This document shows, piece by piece, positions 6,664 to 14,450 of a stretch of DNA of 23,753 nt; position 1 is the stretch's first letter; each line of letters opens with the position of its first letter. This DNA is from a virus. The notes under the pieces were generated by a model. That model searched no databases, had not been told where the DNA came from, and worked only from the letters and a program-made list of their open reading frames with translations. The DNA lies in the IMG/VR virus record IMGVR_UViG_3300045107_000874, positions 1-23,753 of that record; one strand, given 5' to 3'. The position numbers were made by a program, and so were the translations under genes.

Positions 6664-7608
6664 TTGGAAGACCTGAAGGAACTGAGCGAGGCTTTTGCGG
6701 CGAACCCCGACGCGGAGTTGGTGGTGCGCGACGCGGATCTGTTTGCTGCCGGCCAGTACCCGGACCGCCGGTTGAACGTGAGCGAAGCCGATATCAAGCG
6801 CCTGGCGGAGGGGCCGGTGCCGGTGCCGGTGTTTGTGGAGCATCGAGGCGGTCGGTTTCAGCTTGGGCGGGTGCTGGGTTTCAGGGCTGAGGGGAAGTGG
6901 CTGAAGGGGAAGGTGGGGCTGTATCCGGAAGCGAGCAGGCTGTTGGACCGGCTTGGGGTTAAGGGTTTGAGCGTAGGGGTTACCCGGGTTGGGGATGGGC
7001 TGGGTGTTGTTCGGGAGGTTTCGGTTACGGAGTGGCCGCGCGTGGCCGGGGCAGCGTTGTTCAGCGGCTGTGCCGACCTCGTTCAGTTCAGCGAGGGAGA
7101 GCAGGGAGAGGATGAGATGGATAACGAGAGGGTGGAGGAGCTCTCCAACCGTTTGAGCGAGCTGGAGGCGAAGCTGGCTGCGGAGGCTGAGGCGCGGGCA
7201 GCTGCAGAGGCGCGGGCAGCAGAGAGCGGGCTGATTGTGAAGGAGTTCAGCGAGAAGCTGGTTGCAATGGAGAATGCCGTTGCCCGTGAGAAGGCGGAGG
7301 CGGCTGTAGAGAGGTTCTGCGCGGCGGGCGTGCTGCCTCCGGTTGCGAGGGGTGCGGCGGCTGCACTGCTGATGCAGACCCGGCAGACGGTGCGCTTCAG
7401 CAACTCAGATGGTGCGGATGTGGAGATGAGTGTCGCGGAGACGTTTACTCAGGTACTTGACAGTCTTCCGTCGGTGATCGGCAGGGGGCTGAAGGGTTCT
7501 GCATCTGCACAAAGCAGTGCGACGGTTGAGAAGTTCAGGGAGATGGGTCTGAACGAAGATGAGGCCAAGGCTGCAGCGGAGTTCATGACCGGAAAGGCGG
7601 AGGTGTAG
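6664..7608 (+). CDS. Head maturation protease with C-terminal scaffold (Mu gpI-like)
   Basis: A 314-residue protein predicted to process the prohead. Residues about 15-145 look like a prohead serine protease: His60 in VFVEHRGG and Ser103 in KGLSVGV are the likely catalytic pair, flanked by strands such as LGRVLGF and VREVSVTEWP. Residues 152-215 are an Ala/Glu-rich coiled coil and 220-314 a helical tail, as expected of a scaffold that is degraded on maturation. TTG at 6664 is chosen because GGAG sits 6 nt upstream; the in-frame ATG at 6613 lies in the loop of hairpin 2. Position between MuF and capsid genes agrees with Mu gene I. Confidence 0.82.
   Translation: MEDLKELSEAFAANPDAELVVRDADLFAAGQYPDRRLNVSEADIKRLAEGPVPVPVFVEHRGGRFQLGRVLGFRAEGKWLKGKVGLYPEASRLLDRLGVKGLSVGVTRVGDGLGVVREVSVTEWPRVAGAALFSGCADLVQFSEGEQGEDEMDNERVEELSNRLSELEAKLAAEAEARAAAEARAAESGLIVKEFSEKLVAMENAVAREKAEAAVERFCAAGVLPPVARGAAAALLMQTRQTVRFSNSDGADVEMSVAETFTQVLDSLPSVIGRGLKGSASAQSSATVEKFREMGLNEDEAKAAAEFMTGKAEV
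7117..7608 (+). CDS. Nested scaffold protein from internal start (Mu gpZ-like)
   Basis: An in-frame ATG at 7117 follows a strong purine-rich ribosome site (AGGGAGAGG, GGAG 8 nt upstream) and would give a separate 163-residue scaffold equal to residues 152-314 of the protease. It begins with the coiled coil. Mu gpI/gpZ and lambda C/Nu3 use the same nested arrangement. The internal start is inferred from the ribosome site and the domain boundary. Confidence 0.6.
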   Translation: MDNERVEELSNRLSELEAKLAAEAEARAAAEARAAESGLIVKEFSEKLVAMENAVAREKAEAAVERFCAAGVLPPVARGAAAALLMQTRQTVRFSNSDGADVEMSVAETFTQVLDSLPSVIGRGLKGSASAQSSATVEKFREMGLNEDEAKAAAEFMTGKAEV

Positions 7609-7609
7609 G

Positions 7610-8023
7610 ATGGCGAACCTTACCGCAGTGAAGGACCCCAAGCTGAGCAATGACGAGCCGCAGGAGTACCCGGTAGCGGCCTCTACCAAGTTGTTCGGCG
7701 GGTCGTTTGTTGTGATCAACGCCAGCGGGTATGCGGCGAAGATGACCGCCGCTGCTTCGCTGAAGTTTGCTGGGATTGCACTGGAGACGGCGGACAACAG
7801 CGCCGGTGCGAACGGTGCGATCAAGGTGAAGGTGGCGCGCAAGCGCGGCATGGTCATCGAGTGCGTTTCGAGCGGTTTGGCCGCTGCGAACCTTGGGGAT
7901 ACAGTTTACGCGGATGACGACAATGTGGTGACGCTGACTGCGACATCGCGCACGGCTGTGGGGAAGATTGTGGAGGTGATCTCTGCGACGCTGTGCCGGG
8001 TTTCGATTGAGCCTCTGGTTTAA
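7610..8023 (+). CDS. Capsid decoration / structural cement-like protein
   Basis: A 137-residue, Ala/Val-rich, beta-strand-like protein between the scaffold and the major capsid gene. The segment KFAGIALETADNSAGANG followed by KVKVARKRGMVIE resembles small capsid-associated proteins of the DUF2190 type, which stabilise the shell. Start ATG 7610 follows GGAGG by 6 nt and lies 2 nt after the previous stop. Function is inferred mainly from position and fold pattern. Confidence 0.62.
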   Translation: MANLTAVKDPKLSNDEPQEYPVAASTKLFGGSFVVINASGYAAKMTAAASLKFAGIALETADNSAGANGAIKVKVARKRGMVIECVSSGLAAANLGDTVYADDDNVVTLTATSRTAVGKIVEVISATLCRVSIEPLV

Positions 8024-8034
8024 GGAGTTAAGAC

Positions 8035-8970
8035 ATGCCTCTGTATACTGGCGATGCCGCGAAGCTGATTGTCGCGGGCATCAACGGGAAGGTTCACGCG
8101 GCCTATCGAAAGAAGAGCCAGGCCGACATCATGGGGCCGATAGCGATGAGCGTGGGGACGACGCTGCCGACCGTGCCTTATCCGTGGCTTGGACAGGTGC
8201 CCACGATGCGGGAGTGGGTTGGGCCTCGTCAGAAGAAGTCGATGAAGAGCTACGACTTCTCCATCAGCGACAAGCGCTACGAAGCCTCGATGGGGATCGA
8301 AAGAAAACTGATTGAGGACGCTCAGTTTGATTTCTCGAGCCCGCGCATTGCGGATTTTGCCACTGAGGTTGTGAGCAACATCGCAATTCGAACGCTGATC
8401 CAGCAGGTTTACTGTGCGAACCCGACAGGGTACGACGGGACGACTCTGTGGAGCACGACCCATCCGGAGAGCGGGAGCAATCAGAGCAACCGCACGTCCA
8501 GCGCGCTGTCGGAACAGGCGGTGATCGACGGCATTGCCGCGATGGGGCAGTTTGTTGACGATACGGGGGAGCCGTTCGGTGTGAGCCCGACGGTACTGTT
8601 TGTTGGTCCGAAAAACGACAATGTTGCGGACCGCATCCTGAACAGCACAATGACCGTGGTGACGCAGATGCTGGCTTCCGGCGGCCCCACGCTTTCGGGC
8701 AGTGCGAATGTGCTGCAGGGCCGGCTGCAGAAGGTTGTGAGTCCCTATCTAACCGGTGCGTACGATGACTACTGGTTTCTGATCGACACCACGCGCGAGG
8801 TGCGGCCGGCGATTTACCAGTACCGCACGGACATCACCCCTGAGGTTGTTGTGAAGGCGGCTCCGGATGACGACAACGTGATCGACCTGGACGAGATTGC
8901 GGTGTACGGTCGACGGCGGTTTGGGGTTGGTCCCGGAGCCTGGTGGACCGGTTACGCCGGCATCCTGTAG
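8035..8970 (+). CDS. Major capsid protein, Mu gpT-like
   Basis: A 311-residue protein resembling the Mu gpT major head subunit, which builds the icosahedral shell with an HK97-type fold. Recognisable segments are the N-terminal GPIAMSVGTTLPTVPYPWLG, REWVGPRQ with KSYDFSISDKRYEASMGIER (the E-loop/P-domain area), TTLWSTTHPESG, and a C-terminal DEIAVYGRRRFGVGPGAWW. It is immediately followed by a hairpin, as often seen behind highly expressed capsid genes. GGAG lies upstream of ATG 8035. Length is typical for gpT. Confidence 0.88.
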   Translation: MPLYTGDAAKLIVAGINGKVHAAYRKKSQADIMGPIAMSVGTTLPTVPYPWLGQVPTMREWVGPRQKKSMKSYDFSISDKRYEASMGIERKLIEDAQFDFSSPRIADFATEVVSNIAIRTLIQQVYCANPTGYDGTTLWSTTHPESGSNQSNRTSSALSEQAVIDGIAAMGQFVDDTGEPFGVSPTVLFVGPKNDNVADRILNSTMTVVTQMLASGGPTLSGSANVLQGRLQKVVSPYLTGAYDDYWFLIDTTREVRPAIYQYRTDITPEVVVKAAPDDDNVIDLDEIAVYGRRRFGVGPGAWWTGYAGIL

Positions 8971-8987
8971 ATCATGTTGAACTGATG

Positions 8988-9018
8988 GCTGGGCGGCCCC
9001 ATGCCGCCCAGCATTTAT
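8988..9018 (+). terminator. Perfect hairpin after the capsid gene
   Basis: GCTGGGCGGC (8988-8997) pairs perfectly with GCCGCCCAGC (9003-9012) around a CCCAT loop, followed by ATTTAT. It may partly terminate transcription after the capsid gene or stabilise capsid mRNA. The T-run is poor, so full termination is doubtful. It ends 27 nt before the next start. Confidence 0.65.
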
Positions 9019-9039
9019 CCATTTGTTGAGGAGTTGACG

Positions 9040-9399
9040 ATGCCCAAAGTTTTTCTGTTGGCAAAGGACCCCCGGACGACTTCGGCTCAGACGACCCACA
9101 TCGACCGTTTTGAGGACCTGCGTATCCCGGTTGAGGGCTTCGGCGAGCCGGTGGAGGCTGTGCTGAGACAGGATCAGGTGGACCATCTTGAGCGCGACCC
9201 TTACATCATTGTGCTGACAGAGAAGCGGCGGGCAGAGGCGATGGCAGCGGAGGCTGCCAGGAAGAAGGCGGAGGCGGAGGCAGAGGCAGAGGCTGCGCGG
9301 CAGTTGCTTGAGGCGGCAAAGGCTAAGGCTGAGTGGGAAGCCGAGCAGGAGAAGCAGGCGCTGGAGGATGCCAAGGCCTCGGCCAAGGCGGGGAAGTAG
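9040..9399 (+). CDS. Hypothetical protein with Ala/Glu coiled-coil tail
   Basis: A 119-residue protein. The first about 65 residues look globular; residues about 66-110 form a highly charged Ala/Glu/Lys helix likely to be a coiled coil. It sits between the major capsid gene and the head-tail joining genes, where small head fibre or connector-associated proteins are common. ATG 9040 is favoured by GAGGAG 6 nt upstream; ATG 9001 lies in the loop of the preceding hairpin. Not recognised as a named family. Confidence 0.6.
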   Translation: MPKVFLLAKDPRTTSAQTTHIDRFEDLRIPVEGFGEPVEAVLRQDQVDHLERDPYIIVLTEKRRAEAMAAEAARKKAEAEAEAEAARQLLEAAKAKAEWEAEQEKQALEDAKASAKAGK

Positions 9400-9405
9400 T
9401 GAGGG

Positions 9406-9789
9406 ATGGGGCACTATCCTGCCACCTTGGCCGAGGTGATGGATCGGATTTCCAAGTACCAGTACTTGGGACGGCGCGAGGAGTCGGAGGTTCAGTTTGC
9501 GCTGGACGGTGCGCAGGGCGAGATGGAGCTTGCTGCTCCTGCACTTGCGGACGGGGGCTTGAGCGCCAGTGTGGACCGGGCGGCGTGGGTTACTCACATC
9601 GACTTGGCGATTCTGCGGCTGCGTGAGGAGTTTGAGCGGGATCCAGAGGATGGTTCGATTCCACAGTCGGTAACAGCGTTGCGTACGATGATGGATGACC
9701 GGATGAAGCAGCTGGCTGCTCAGGCAGATGGCGGTGGTTACACTGTGGAGCTGATGGATGCGATTGATGATGTGGGGCTGCCGACGTGA
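9406..9789 (+). CDS. Head-tail connector-like protein (Mu gp36 position)
   Basis: A 127-residue mostly helical, acidic protein beginning with YPATLAEVMDRISKYQYLGRREE. Size, helical pattern and position after the capsid and before the gpG-type morphogenesis gene match the gp36/DUF1320-like connector proteins of Mu-like phages, which bridge the portal and tail. ATG 9406 has an adjacent GAGGG that is close for a normal ribosome site. The next gene starts within its stop codon. The family assignment is tentative. Confidence 0.62.
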   Translation: MGHYPATLAEVMDRISKYQYLGRREESEVQFALDGAQGEMELAAPALADGGLSASVDRAAWVTHIDLAILRLREEFERDPEDGSIPQSVTALRTMMDDRMKQLAAQADGGGYTVELMDAIDDVGLPT

Positions 9790-10433
9790 TACAGGTGACT
9801 GTGGACGCGGGGCGGCTGCCAGCCCAGTTGGCGGCACTGCAGAAGGCGGTGCAGAACCGCTGGTGGGAGGCTTACATCCCCGTAGCGGAGACGCTGCTGG
9901 AGCGGGAGCATCGGGAGCACTTTACGGCTGGCCAAGGACCCAACGGACAGACCTGGAAGCCTCTGAGTTCGCTGACGTTGGAGCTGGCCAAGGGTGACGC
10001 GGCGGCGAAGGTTGGGAGCGGGGTGCGGTTTACCCGAACCAGGACCGGGAAGCTGGTGGCGCGGGGGCGTGGCGGGAAGCAGAAGAGCGCGACGGTTCGG
10101 AGGGACGCTGGGAGCCGACCGCTGTTGGACAACGGTGCGCTGAGCCGGAGTTTGACCAGCAACTCGACCGGAAGTGTTCGGCGTAAGGGCAAGGCGTACT
10201 TCGACTTTGGGACCGCCCTGCCCTATGCCCGTGTGCACCAGAAGGGCGCGACGATGACGGTGACGGCGAAGCAGCGTGCGTTTTTGAGTGCGAGGCTGGG
10301 CCGGTGGTTTACCGGGAAGACGATTACGATACCGGCGAGACCGTTTTTGGGTGTGGGTGCGAAGGGGCGGATGGATTTGAGCCGGGGTGCGAGGGCGGTG
10401 CTGAACCGGGTGATGCGTGAGGCCGTGAAGTGA
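9786..10433 (+). CDS. Virion morphogenesis protein (Mu gpG / P2 gpS-like)
   Basis: A 215-residue basic protein. Key signs are the Trp-rich start (RWWEAYIP), NGQTWKPLSS, LLDNGALSRSL, PYARVHQKGATM and ITIPARPFLGVG, the signature order of the phage virion morphogenesis family that acts in tail completion or head-tail joining. Start GTG 9786 overlaps the previous stop (GTGA), and its own stop overlaps the next GTG. Length is slightly above Mu gpG. Confidence 0.82.
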   Translation: MIQVTVDAGRLPAQLAALQKAVQNRWWEAYIPVAETLLEREHREHFTAGQGPNGQTWKPLSSLTLELAKGDAAAKVGSGVRFTRTRTGKLVARGRGGKQKSATVRRDAGSRPLLDNGALSRSLTSNSTGSVRRKGKAYFDFGTALPYARVHQKGATMTVTAKQRAFLSARLGRWFTGKTITIPARPFLGVGAKGRMDLSRGARAVLNRVMREAVK

Positions 10434-10807
10434 CAAGAGCGCAGGACCTGGTGGATTGGTTGGCGGGTGTGCTGGGCACGGACAGTGTGACCGTGCTGTT
10501 TGACGATGTGATTGGGCAGGACCAGCTTCCGGGTGCGGTTGTGCGGCCGCTGATGCCCACGGCTGGCGACACGTTGGACGAGACGCTGGTGATTGAGCAG
10601 TACGGCGTGATTTTGGAGGCCCAGCGGACCGGGGCGAGCGGCACCGAGGTTGCACAGCAGTTGGCAACGATGGAGCGGGCGCTGGTTTTGGCTGCACAGG
10701 GTCCGTTGAGGAGTTCGACCCGGTGGGAGCACCTGACGGCTGAGCCGATTGGGAGTGAGCCGGGGCGCAGCGGGTTCAGCGTGAAGTTGTGGTGCAGGGG
10801 GGCTTAG
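10430..10807 (+). CDS. Tail terminator/minor tail-like protein
   Basis: A 125-residue protein of alternating helices and strands with the C-terminal GFSVKLWCRGA. In siphophages a protein of this size between the gpG-like gene and the tail tube is often the tail terminator or a tail-completion protein; that is an inference from synteny, as no motif is diagnostic. GTG 10430 overlaps the previous stop. Confidence 0.5.
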   Translation: MTRAQDLVDWLAGVLGTDSVTVLFDDVIGQDQLPGAVVRPLMPTAGDTLDETLVIEQYGVILEAQRTGASGTEVAQQLATMERALVLAAQGPLRSSTRWEHLTAEPIGSEPGRSGFSVKLWCRGA

Positions 10808-10808
10808 C

Positions 10809-11144
10809 GTGGTTTACATCTCGGTGACGACGGAAGCCGGTGTTGTGGGGAGTTTTAGGAGTTCGCATTTCAAACGGACCACGGAACTGAAGGCGGAAGT
10901 TCGGGAAGGTGTGGACTGCCTTGTGGCTCGGGTGCTGGAGCGGGCGCTGATTGGACCTGTGTGTGCCGACGCTCTGTTGGGCTTGCCGAAGGGCGAGATG
11001 GTGACCATACAGGAGCGAGACCAGCACGACCGCCTGCGGCGATGTACTGCCGAGTGGCGTGGCATTCGAGAGATTGACGGGATGTTTTCGGCGAGCTACC
11101 TGATTGAACCGGGCGGGATGCGCCGGAGCACGGAGGAGTTTTGA
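10809..11144 (+). CDS. Hypothetical protein in the head-tail joining module
   Basis: A 111-residue protein, not recognised. It is soluble, with alternating strand and helix (YISVTTEAGVVGSF, DCLVARVLERALIG). It starts with GTG one base after the previous stop and overlaps the next gene as TGATG, so it is translated with its neighbours. A tail or joining role is likely from context only. Confidence 0.6.
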   Translation: MVYISVTTEAGVVGSFRSSHFKRTTELKAEVREGVDCLVARVLERALIGPVCADALLGLPKGEMVTIQERDQHDRLRRCTAEWRGIREIDGMFSASYLIEPGGMRRSTEEF

Positions 11145-11515
11145 TGCGGGTTTTAAGGCGTGACTGTGCTTTGGTGCTGAAGGTGGGCGGGGATGCTCTG
11201 CACTCGCCGGATTGGTTGGCTGCACAGGATGTGATGGTTTTGGCCGACCAGGTTATTGAGAATGCTTACCTTCGCCGGTATGAGGAAGGCGGTTTGAGCA
11301 TTGAGGAGAACCCGAGGACTGAGCGGCGGGTGACGGGTTGGCAGATTGAGGTGCGGCACAGCAACCTGAGCGCACGAACTATGGAGCGCAAGTGGATACA
11401 GGTTACGGACCGGAGCTGCAGCACCATGGACGCACCGCTGCAGCTGCAGGGTTGGGTGAAGCAGGCGTACGAAGTAGGCGGTGTGCTGGTGCTGGAGATT
11501 ACCCCCGGCCTGTAG
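11144..11515 (+). CDS. Hypothetical protein upstream of the tail tube gene
   Basis: A 123-residue protein, not recognised. The C-terminal half contains regular beta segments (GWQIEVRHSN, RKWIQVTDR, GGVLVLEITPG). It lies between joining genes and the tail tube, so a tail-assembly role is plausible but unproven. ATG 11144 overlaps the previous stop codon. Confidence 0.6.
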   Translation: MRVLRRDCALVLKVGGDALHSPDWLAAQDVMVLADQVIENAYLRRYEEGGLSIEENPRTERRVTGWQIEVRHSNLSARTMERKWIQVTDRSCSTMDAPLQLQGWVKQAYEVGGVLVLEITPGL

Positions 11516-11543
11516 TTGACGAAGGACAGAAGGAGTGTAGGGA

Positions 11544-11978
11544 ATGGCGAAGCGGCTGATTGCGACGGATGCGGCGGTACAGATTACGCTGGGCGGCGTT
11601 GTGGACGGCACCCCCAACTGGGGTACTGCAACGGTTGTGAAGGCGTTGGCTCGCAGTGTGGAGTTTGACGGTGAGACGGTGGATGCCGATGTTACGTCGG
11701 CATTGGGCGACGGGCTGGAGATCAGCCGCCCTATCCGCCTGCGCGGTACAGCGAATGTTGAGCTGCTGGTTACGGACTCGGGCGCTCTCTTTAAGGGCAA
11801 GCAGGGTTATTACTGCAAGCTGGAGGTGAAGGAGGAGAGCACTCTGGCTTCTTACGACACGTATGTTGGATATATTCGGCGGCAGAGTGTCTCGATCGGG
11901 GGGGACGGCGCGACGATTGAGAAGCTAGAGCTGAAGATAGGAGTTGACGGCCACACATACAGCGGTGTTTGGAGTTGA
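11544..11978 (+). CDS. Major tail tube protein
   Basis: A 144-residue protein that would polymerise into the tail tube. It shows beta-rich repeats (KALARSVEFDGETVDADVTS, GTANVELLVTDSGALF, GYIRRQSVSIGGDGATIEKL), as in the tube fold. It directly precedes the G/G-T chaperones and tape measure, the canonical siphophage position. AGGAG lies 8 nt before ATG. The absence of a sheath gene beside it supports a non-contractile tail. Confidence 0.75.
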   Translation: MAKRLIATDAAVQITLGGVVDGTPNWGTATVVKALARSVEFDGETVDADVTSALGDGLEISRPIRLRGTANVELLVTDSGALFKGKQGYYCKLEVKEESTLASYDTYVGYIRRQSVSIGGDGATIEKLELKIGVDGHTYSGVWS

Positions 11979-11980
11979 TG

Positions 11981-12370
11981 ATGAATCTCTCTGAGGCTGT
12001 TGTGCGTTTGGAGCCGCTGCGCGGCGACATCAGGCGTGTTGAGGTGGATGTGGAGCGGTTTTTTGGTGAGGCTGTTGTATTTGTGCTGCGTCCGTTGAAC
12101 ACGCGACAGTTGTTTGCGGTGTTTGAGGATGCAGAGCGGATGCGGATTTCGAACCCCGGCTGGCCTCGTTCGTTTGCTCGTGTTGTGGCGACGATGGCGA
12201 TGGCTCATGTTTCGCCGCTGCCTGATGACGGGCAGGCTGTGGGGAGGTTGTATGCGGAGATGGCGGAGCGCAACCCGAATCTGATTGGATATCTGTCGGA
12301 GCGGTACTATGCGGCGTTTCCCGACCTTGCGGATATGGGTGGTGAGGTGGACGCGCGAAAAAACGACTGA
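11981..12370 (+). CDS. Tail assembly chaperone G
   Basis: A 129-residue protein read without frameshifting, the counterpart of lambda gpG, which binds tape measure protein during tail assembly. It is mostly helical and ends in VDARKND. GGAG lies 6 nt before ATG 11981; ATG 11978 overlaps the tail tube stop and is the alternative. The 3' end contains the slippery heptamer described for the G-T fusion. It is not similar enough to lambda gpG to assign by sequence alone; the frameshift architecture and position make the call. Confidence 0.82.
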   Translation: MNLSEAVVRLEPLRGDIRRVEVDVERFFGEAVVFVLRPLNTRQLFAVFEDAERMRISNPGWPRSFARVVATMAMAHVSPLPDDGQAVGRLYAEMAERNPNLIGYLSERYYAAFPDLADMGGEVDARKND

Positions 12371-12510
12371 GGCAGACTGCACAGGGGGCTATTCTGGCGG
12401 TCTGCACACGGTACCTGCATCGGCATCCGAGTGAGGTTGAGCTGAGTGTTGAGGATCTGATGGATTTGATGGCACTGGCCTCGATGGAGGCTGAGCAGAG
12501 CAGCGAATGA
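11981..12510 (+). CDS. Tail assembly chaperone G-T, made by -1 frameshift
   Basis: Slippage on A AAA AAC (12358-12364) moves ribosomes to the -1 frame, reading 12364-12510 as 48 further residues, from RLRQTAQGAILAV to MEAEQSSE, for a total of about 176 residues. The -1 frame has a stop at 12343-12345 and no ATG until well inside the extension, so it cannot easily be an independent gene. The extension ends at a TGA that overlaps the tape measure ATG. This is the lambda G/G-T arrangement: the T part would recruit tail tube protein to the tape measure complex. Confidence 0.88.
12358..12405 (+). promoter_or_regulatory. -1 programmed frameshift signal
   Basis: The heptamer A AAA AAC (12358-12364) is in the proper X XXY YYZ phase. 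After a 7-nt spacer, GCAGACTGC (12372-12380) pairs with GCGGTCTGC (12397-12405) in a 9-bp stem with one G-T wobble; CAG/CTG inside can add three pairs. Heptamer, spacer and stem fit the known requirements for -1 frameshifting. Confidence 0.88.
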
Positions 12511-13943
12511 GCATTCCGCTTGATGAACTTGTGGTTAGATTGAAACCGGCCGGCGGCCAGGCAGTGGCTGCCAGCCTTGGTGCTATCAAGACGCAGGTGA
12601 GCGGTTTGGGTTCGATGGCGATGCAGGCCACGATGGGTATGGCCCGTGGCGTGAGCATGGCGATGGGTGCGATGGCGCGTTACGGAGTTGCTGCCGGCGG
12701 CGTGCTGACCGGCGCTGCTGTGGGTTTCTTGGCGGCGAGCATGCACAAGGCTGCCGAGTTCGACAGTTTGAAGATGTCCCTCGGTGCGATCTCCGGGTCG
12801 GCTGAGAGTACGCGGAAGCAGTTGGAGCGGCTGCGGGAAGTGGCAAAGCTCCCGGGCCTTGGGTTTGAGGAGGCGATACGCGGGTCTGTGCGGCTGCAGA
12901 CCGCCGGTTTCAGTGCGAGTGGTGCGGAGAAGGCGATTATGGCTTTCGGCAATGCGCTGGCCATGAGCGGAGGGGGCAGGCAGGAGCTTGAAGGCACGAT
13001 TTACGCGTTGGGACAGATTGCGAGTAAGGGGCAGGTTTCCGCCGAAGAGATCAACCAGCTGGCGGAGCGTGTGTTTATGATCCGCCCGGCGATGCTGGCG
13101 GCGTTCGGGACGGCGAACACCGAGCTGATACAGCGGATGGGGATTACGGCTGCCGAGTTCATCCCTGCGGTGGTGGCGCAGCTGAACACGCTGCCCAAGG
13201 TGGCCGGTGGGGTGAAGAACAGCTATGAGAACATGGCCGATTCGATCAACGCCTCGATGGTGACGATTGGAACGAGCCTGAACAAAGCTGCACTTCCTGT
13301 GATTGAGAAGCTGGCGGAGACGTTGGACCGGATGGGTACGAACGGCGAACTTGACGCCATTGCCAAGGGAATTACGAGCGTGGTGATGCCTGCTTTCAAC
13401 GGGCTGATGGCTGCCTTGAAGGACGTTCAAAAAGTCGGGTTCATACCGTGGCTGGCCCGCATTGCCGACGGCTTTTTTCAACTGGCACAACCGCTCGCAT
13501 GGGTATATGCCGGCATTATGGCCCTCACCAAGAATTACCCCCAAGCGGTTATGGCAGGGGTTGCGGCTGCAGGAATGGGGTTGATGCGCCAAAAGGCGCT
13601 GGAGCAGATGGCGTACCTGCAGGTTGAAGAGTCGAAGAGTTGGATTGCCAATGCACAGGAAAGTGCATCGAAGAAGAAGGCGGCCGAGATTGCAGCCACG
13701 AAGCCCAACCAGGTACCGGAGCCGATGCTGAAGGCGATGCCGGATGTGACAGGCAACCTTGGATTGGGCAGGGTGAAGGACAGCGTGCTTGCCGGGATTG
13801 AGCGGAACACGCGGCGAAGCGCCGACGCGCTGGAGGAGCTGCGTGTGCAGCTTCTGGGCGGCGGCGGAAGAATGGGCAACGCGATGAGCAGCACCGAGGC
13901 GGAGATTGCGCTGGCCAGGGCATTAGGGGCTGGGATTGGCTAA
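12507..13943 (+). CDS. Tail tape measure protein
   Basis: A 478-residue protein that sets tail length and is ejected during infection. Residues about 75-260 carry the tape-measure N-terminal domain (AAEFDSLKMSLGAISGSAES, then GKG-type helix EINQLAERVFMIRPAM). Hydrophobic Ala/Gly/Met-rich segments occur at about 40-75 and again near 325-365. It is short for this family; at roughly 1.5 angstrom per residue the tail would be near 70 nm. The ATG overlaps the G-T stop. Its 3' end overlaps a convergent cassette gene by 21 nt. Confidence 0.9.
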   Translation: MSIPLDELVVRLKPAGGQAVAASLGAIKTQVSGLGSMAMQATMGMARGVSMAMGAMARYGVAAGGVLTGAAVGFLAASMHKAAEFDSLKMSLGAISGSAESTRKQLERLREVAKLPGLGFEEAIRGSVRLQTAGFSASGAEKAIMAFGNALAMSGGGRQELEGTIYALGQIASKGQVSAEEINQLAERVFMIRPAMLAAFGTANTELIQRMGITAAEFIPAVVAQLNTLPKVAGGVKNSYENMADSINASMVTIGTSLNKAALPVIEKLAETLDRMGTNGELDAIAKGITSVVMPAFNGLMAALKDVQKVGFIPWLARIADGFFQLAQPLAWVYAGIMALTKNYPQAVMAGVAAAGMGLMRQKALEQMAYLQVEESKSWIANAQESASKKKAAEIAATKPNQVPEPMLKAMPDVTGNLGLGRVKDSVLAGIERNTRRSADALEELRVQLLGGGGRMGNAMSSTEAEIALARALGAGIG

Positions 13944-14450
13944 TACGGGGGCCACGTTGTAGATGGTCTCTGATGATGTTTGCCACAACCAGCGCCCATC
14001 CCGAGACTTGAATCTCACCCAACGCGAGTTGGGGTGAAGTGCAAACCAAAGGTTGTTTATTGTCTTTGCGACCTGGTACTGCTGTTCGATTGGAGAGTTT
14101 ATGAAGTAGTCGAGCACTGTGACATCGAGGGACTCCGGGTCTTCAGGGGAGAGTTCGATTTTTGCAACAGCGGCAACATACATGTTGCGGGAAAGCAGGG
14201 CCTGCTGCATGGACTTCAGGCGGCCCTGTGGCGATTCTTCGGTGTCGTTGGTGTAAGCAGCTGTTCGTCCGTCTGCTGGTTCTGCAGTGCGGTAGCTGGA
14301 GGATGAGTTGCATGAGTTCAGAATGACGGTTAGGAGCAGGATTGGGACTATCAGAAAGAAGCTGCAGCAACCCGCAGCGCCTCCGAACCCTGCGTTGAAG
14401 GCGCTTGAAAAACTGATACCGGTGTTTTGGCGTGGCTGTTGCTGAAACAT
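13923..14450 (-). CDS. Membrane-anchored or lipoprotein-like protein, unknown function
   Basis: A 175-residue last gene of the reversed cassette. Residues 28-46 form a strong hydrophobic segment (CCSFFLIVPILLLTVILNS) followed by Cys47 in LNSC, which could be a lipobox, although the 27-residue N-region is long. A Ser-rich linker leads to a soluble domain (about 76-170) with helices and Trp-rich strands (RWVRFKSRDGRWLWQ). The protein would sit at the cytoplasmic membrane. No Shine-Dalgarno site precedes ATG 14450. The start lies 37 nt after the neighbouring gene; a longer reading to 14609 would overlap it heavily. Family not recognised. Confidence 0.7.
   Translation of the reverse strand: MFQQQPRQNTGISFSSAFNAGFGGAAGCCSFFLIVPILLLTVILNSCNSSSSYRTAEPADGRTAAYTNDTEESPQGRLKSMQQALLSRNMYVAAVAKIELSPEDPESLDVTVLDYFINSPIEQQYQVAKTINNLWFALHPNSRWVRFKSRDGRWLWQTSSETIYNVAPVLANPSP

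Noticed and set aside
9034-9042. TTGACG before the gene at 9040 as a promoter
   Set aside because: It lies directly against the start codon, so any transcript would start inside the gene.
11517-11543. TTGACG upstream of the tail tube gene as a promoter
   Set aside because: No acceptable -10 at 16-18 nt; the region is better explained as a spacer with the AGGAG ribosome site.
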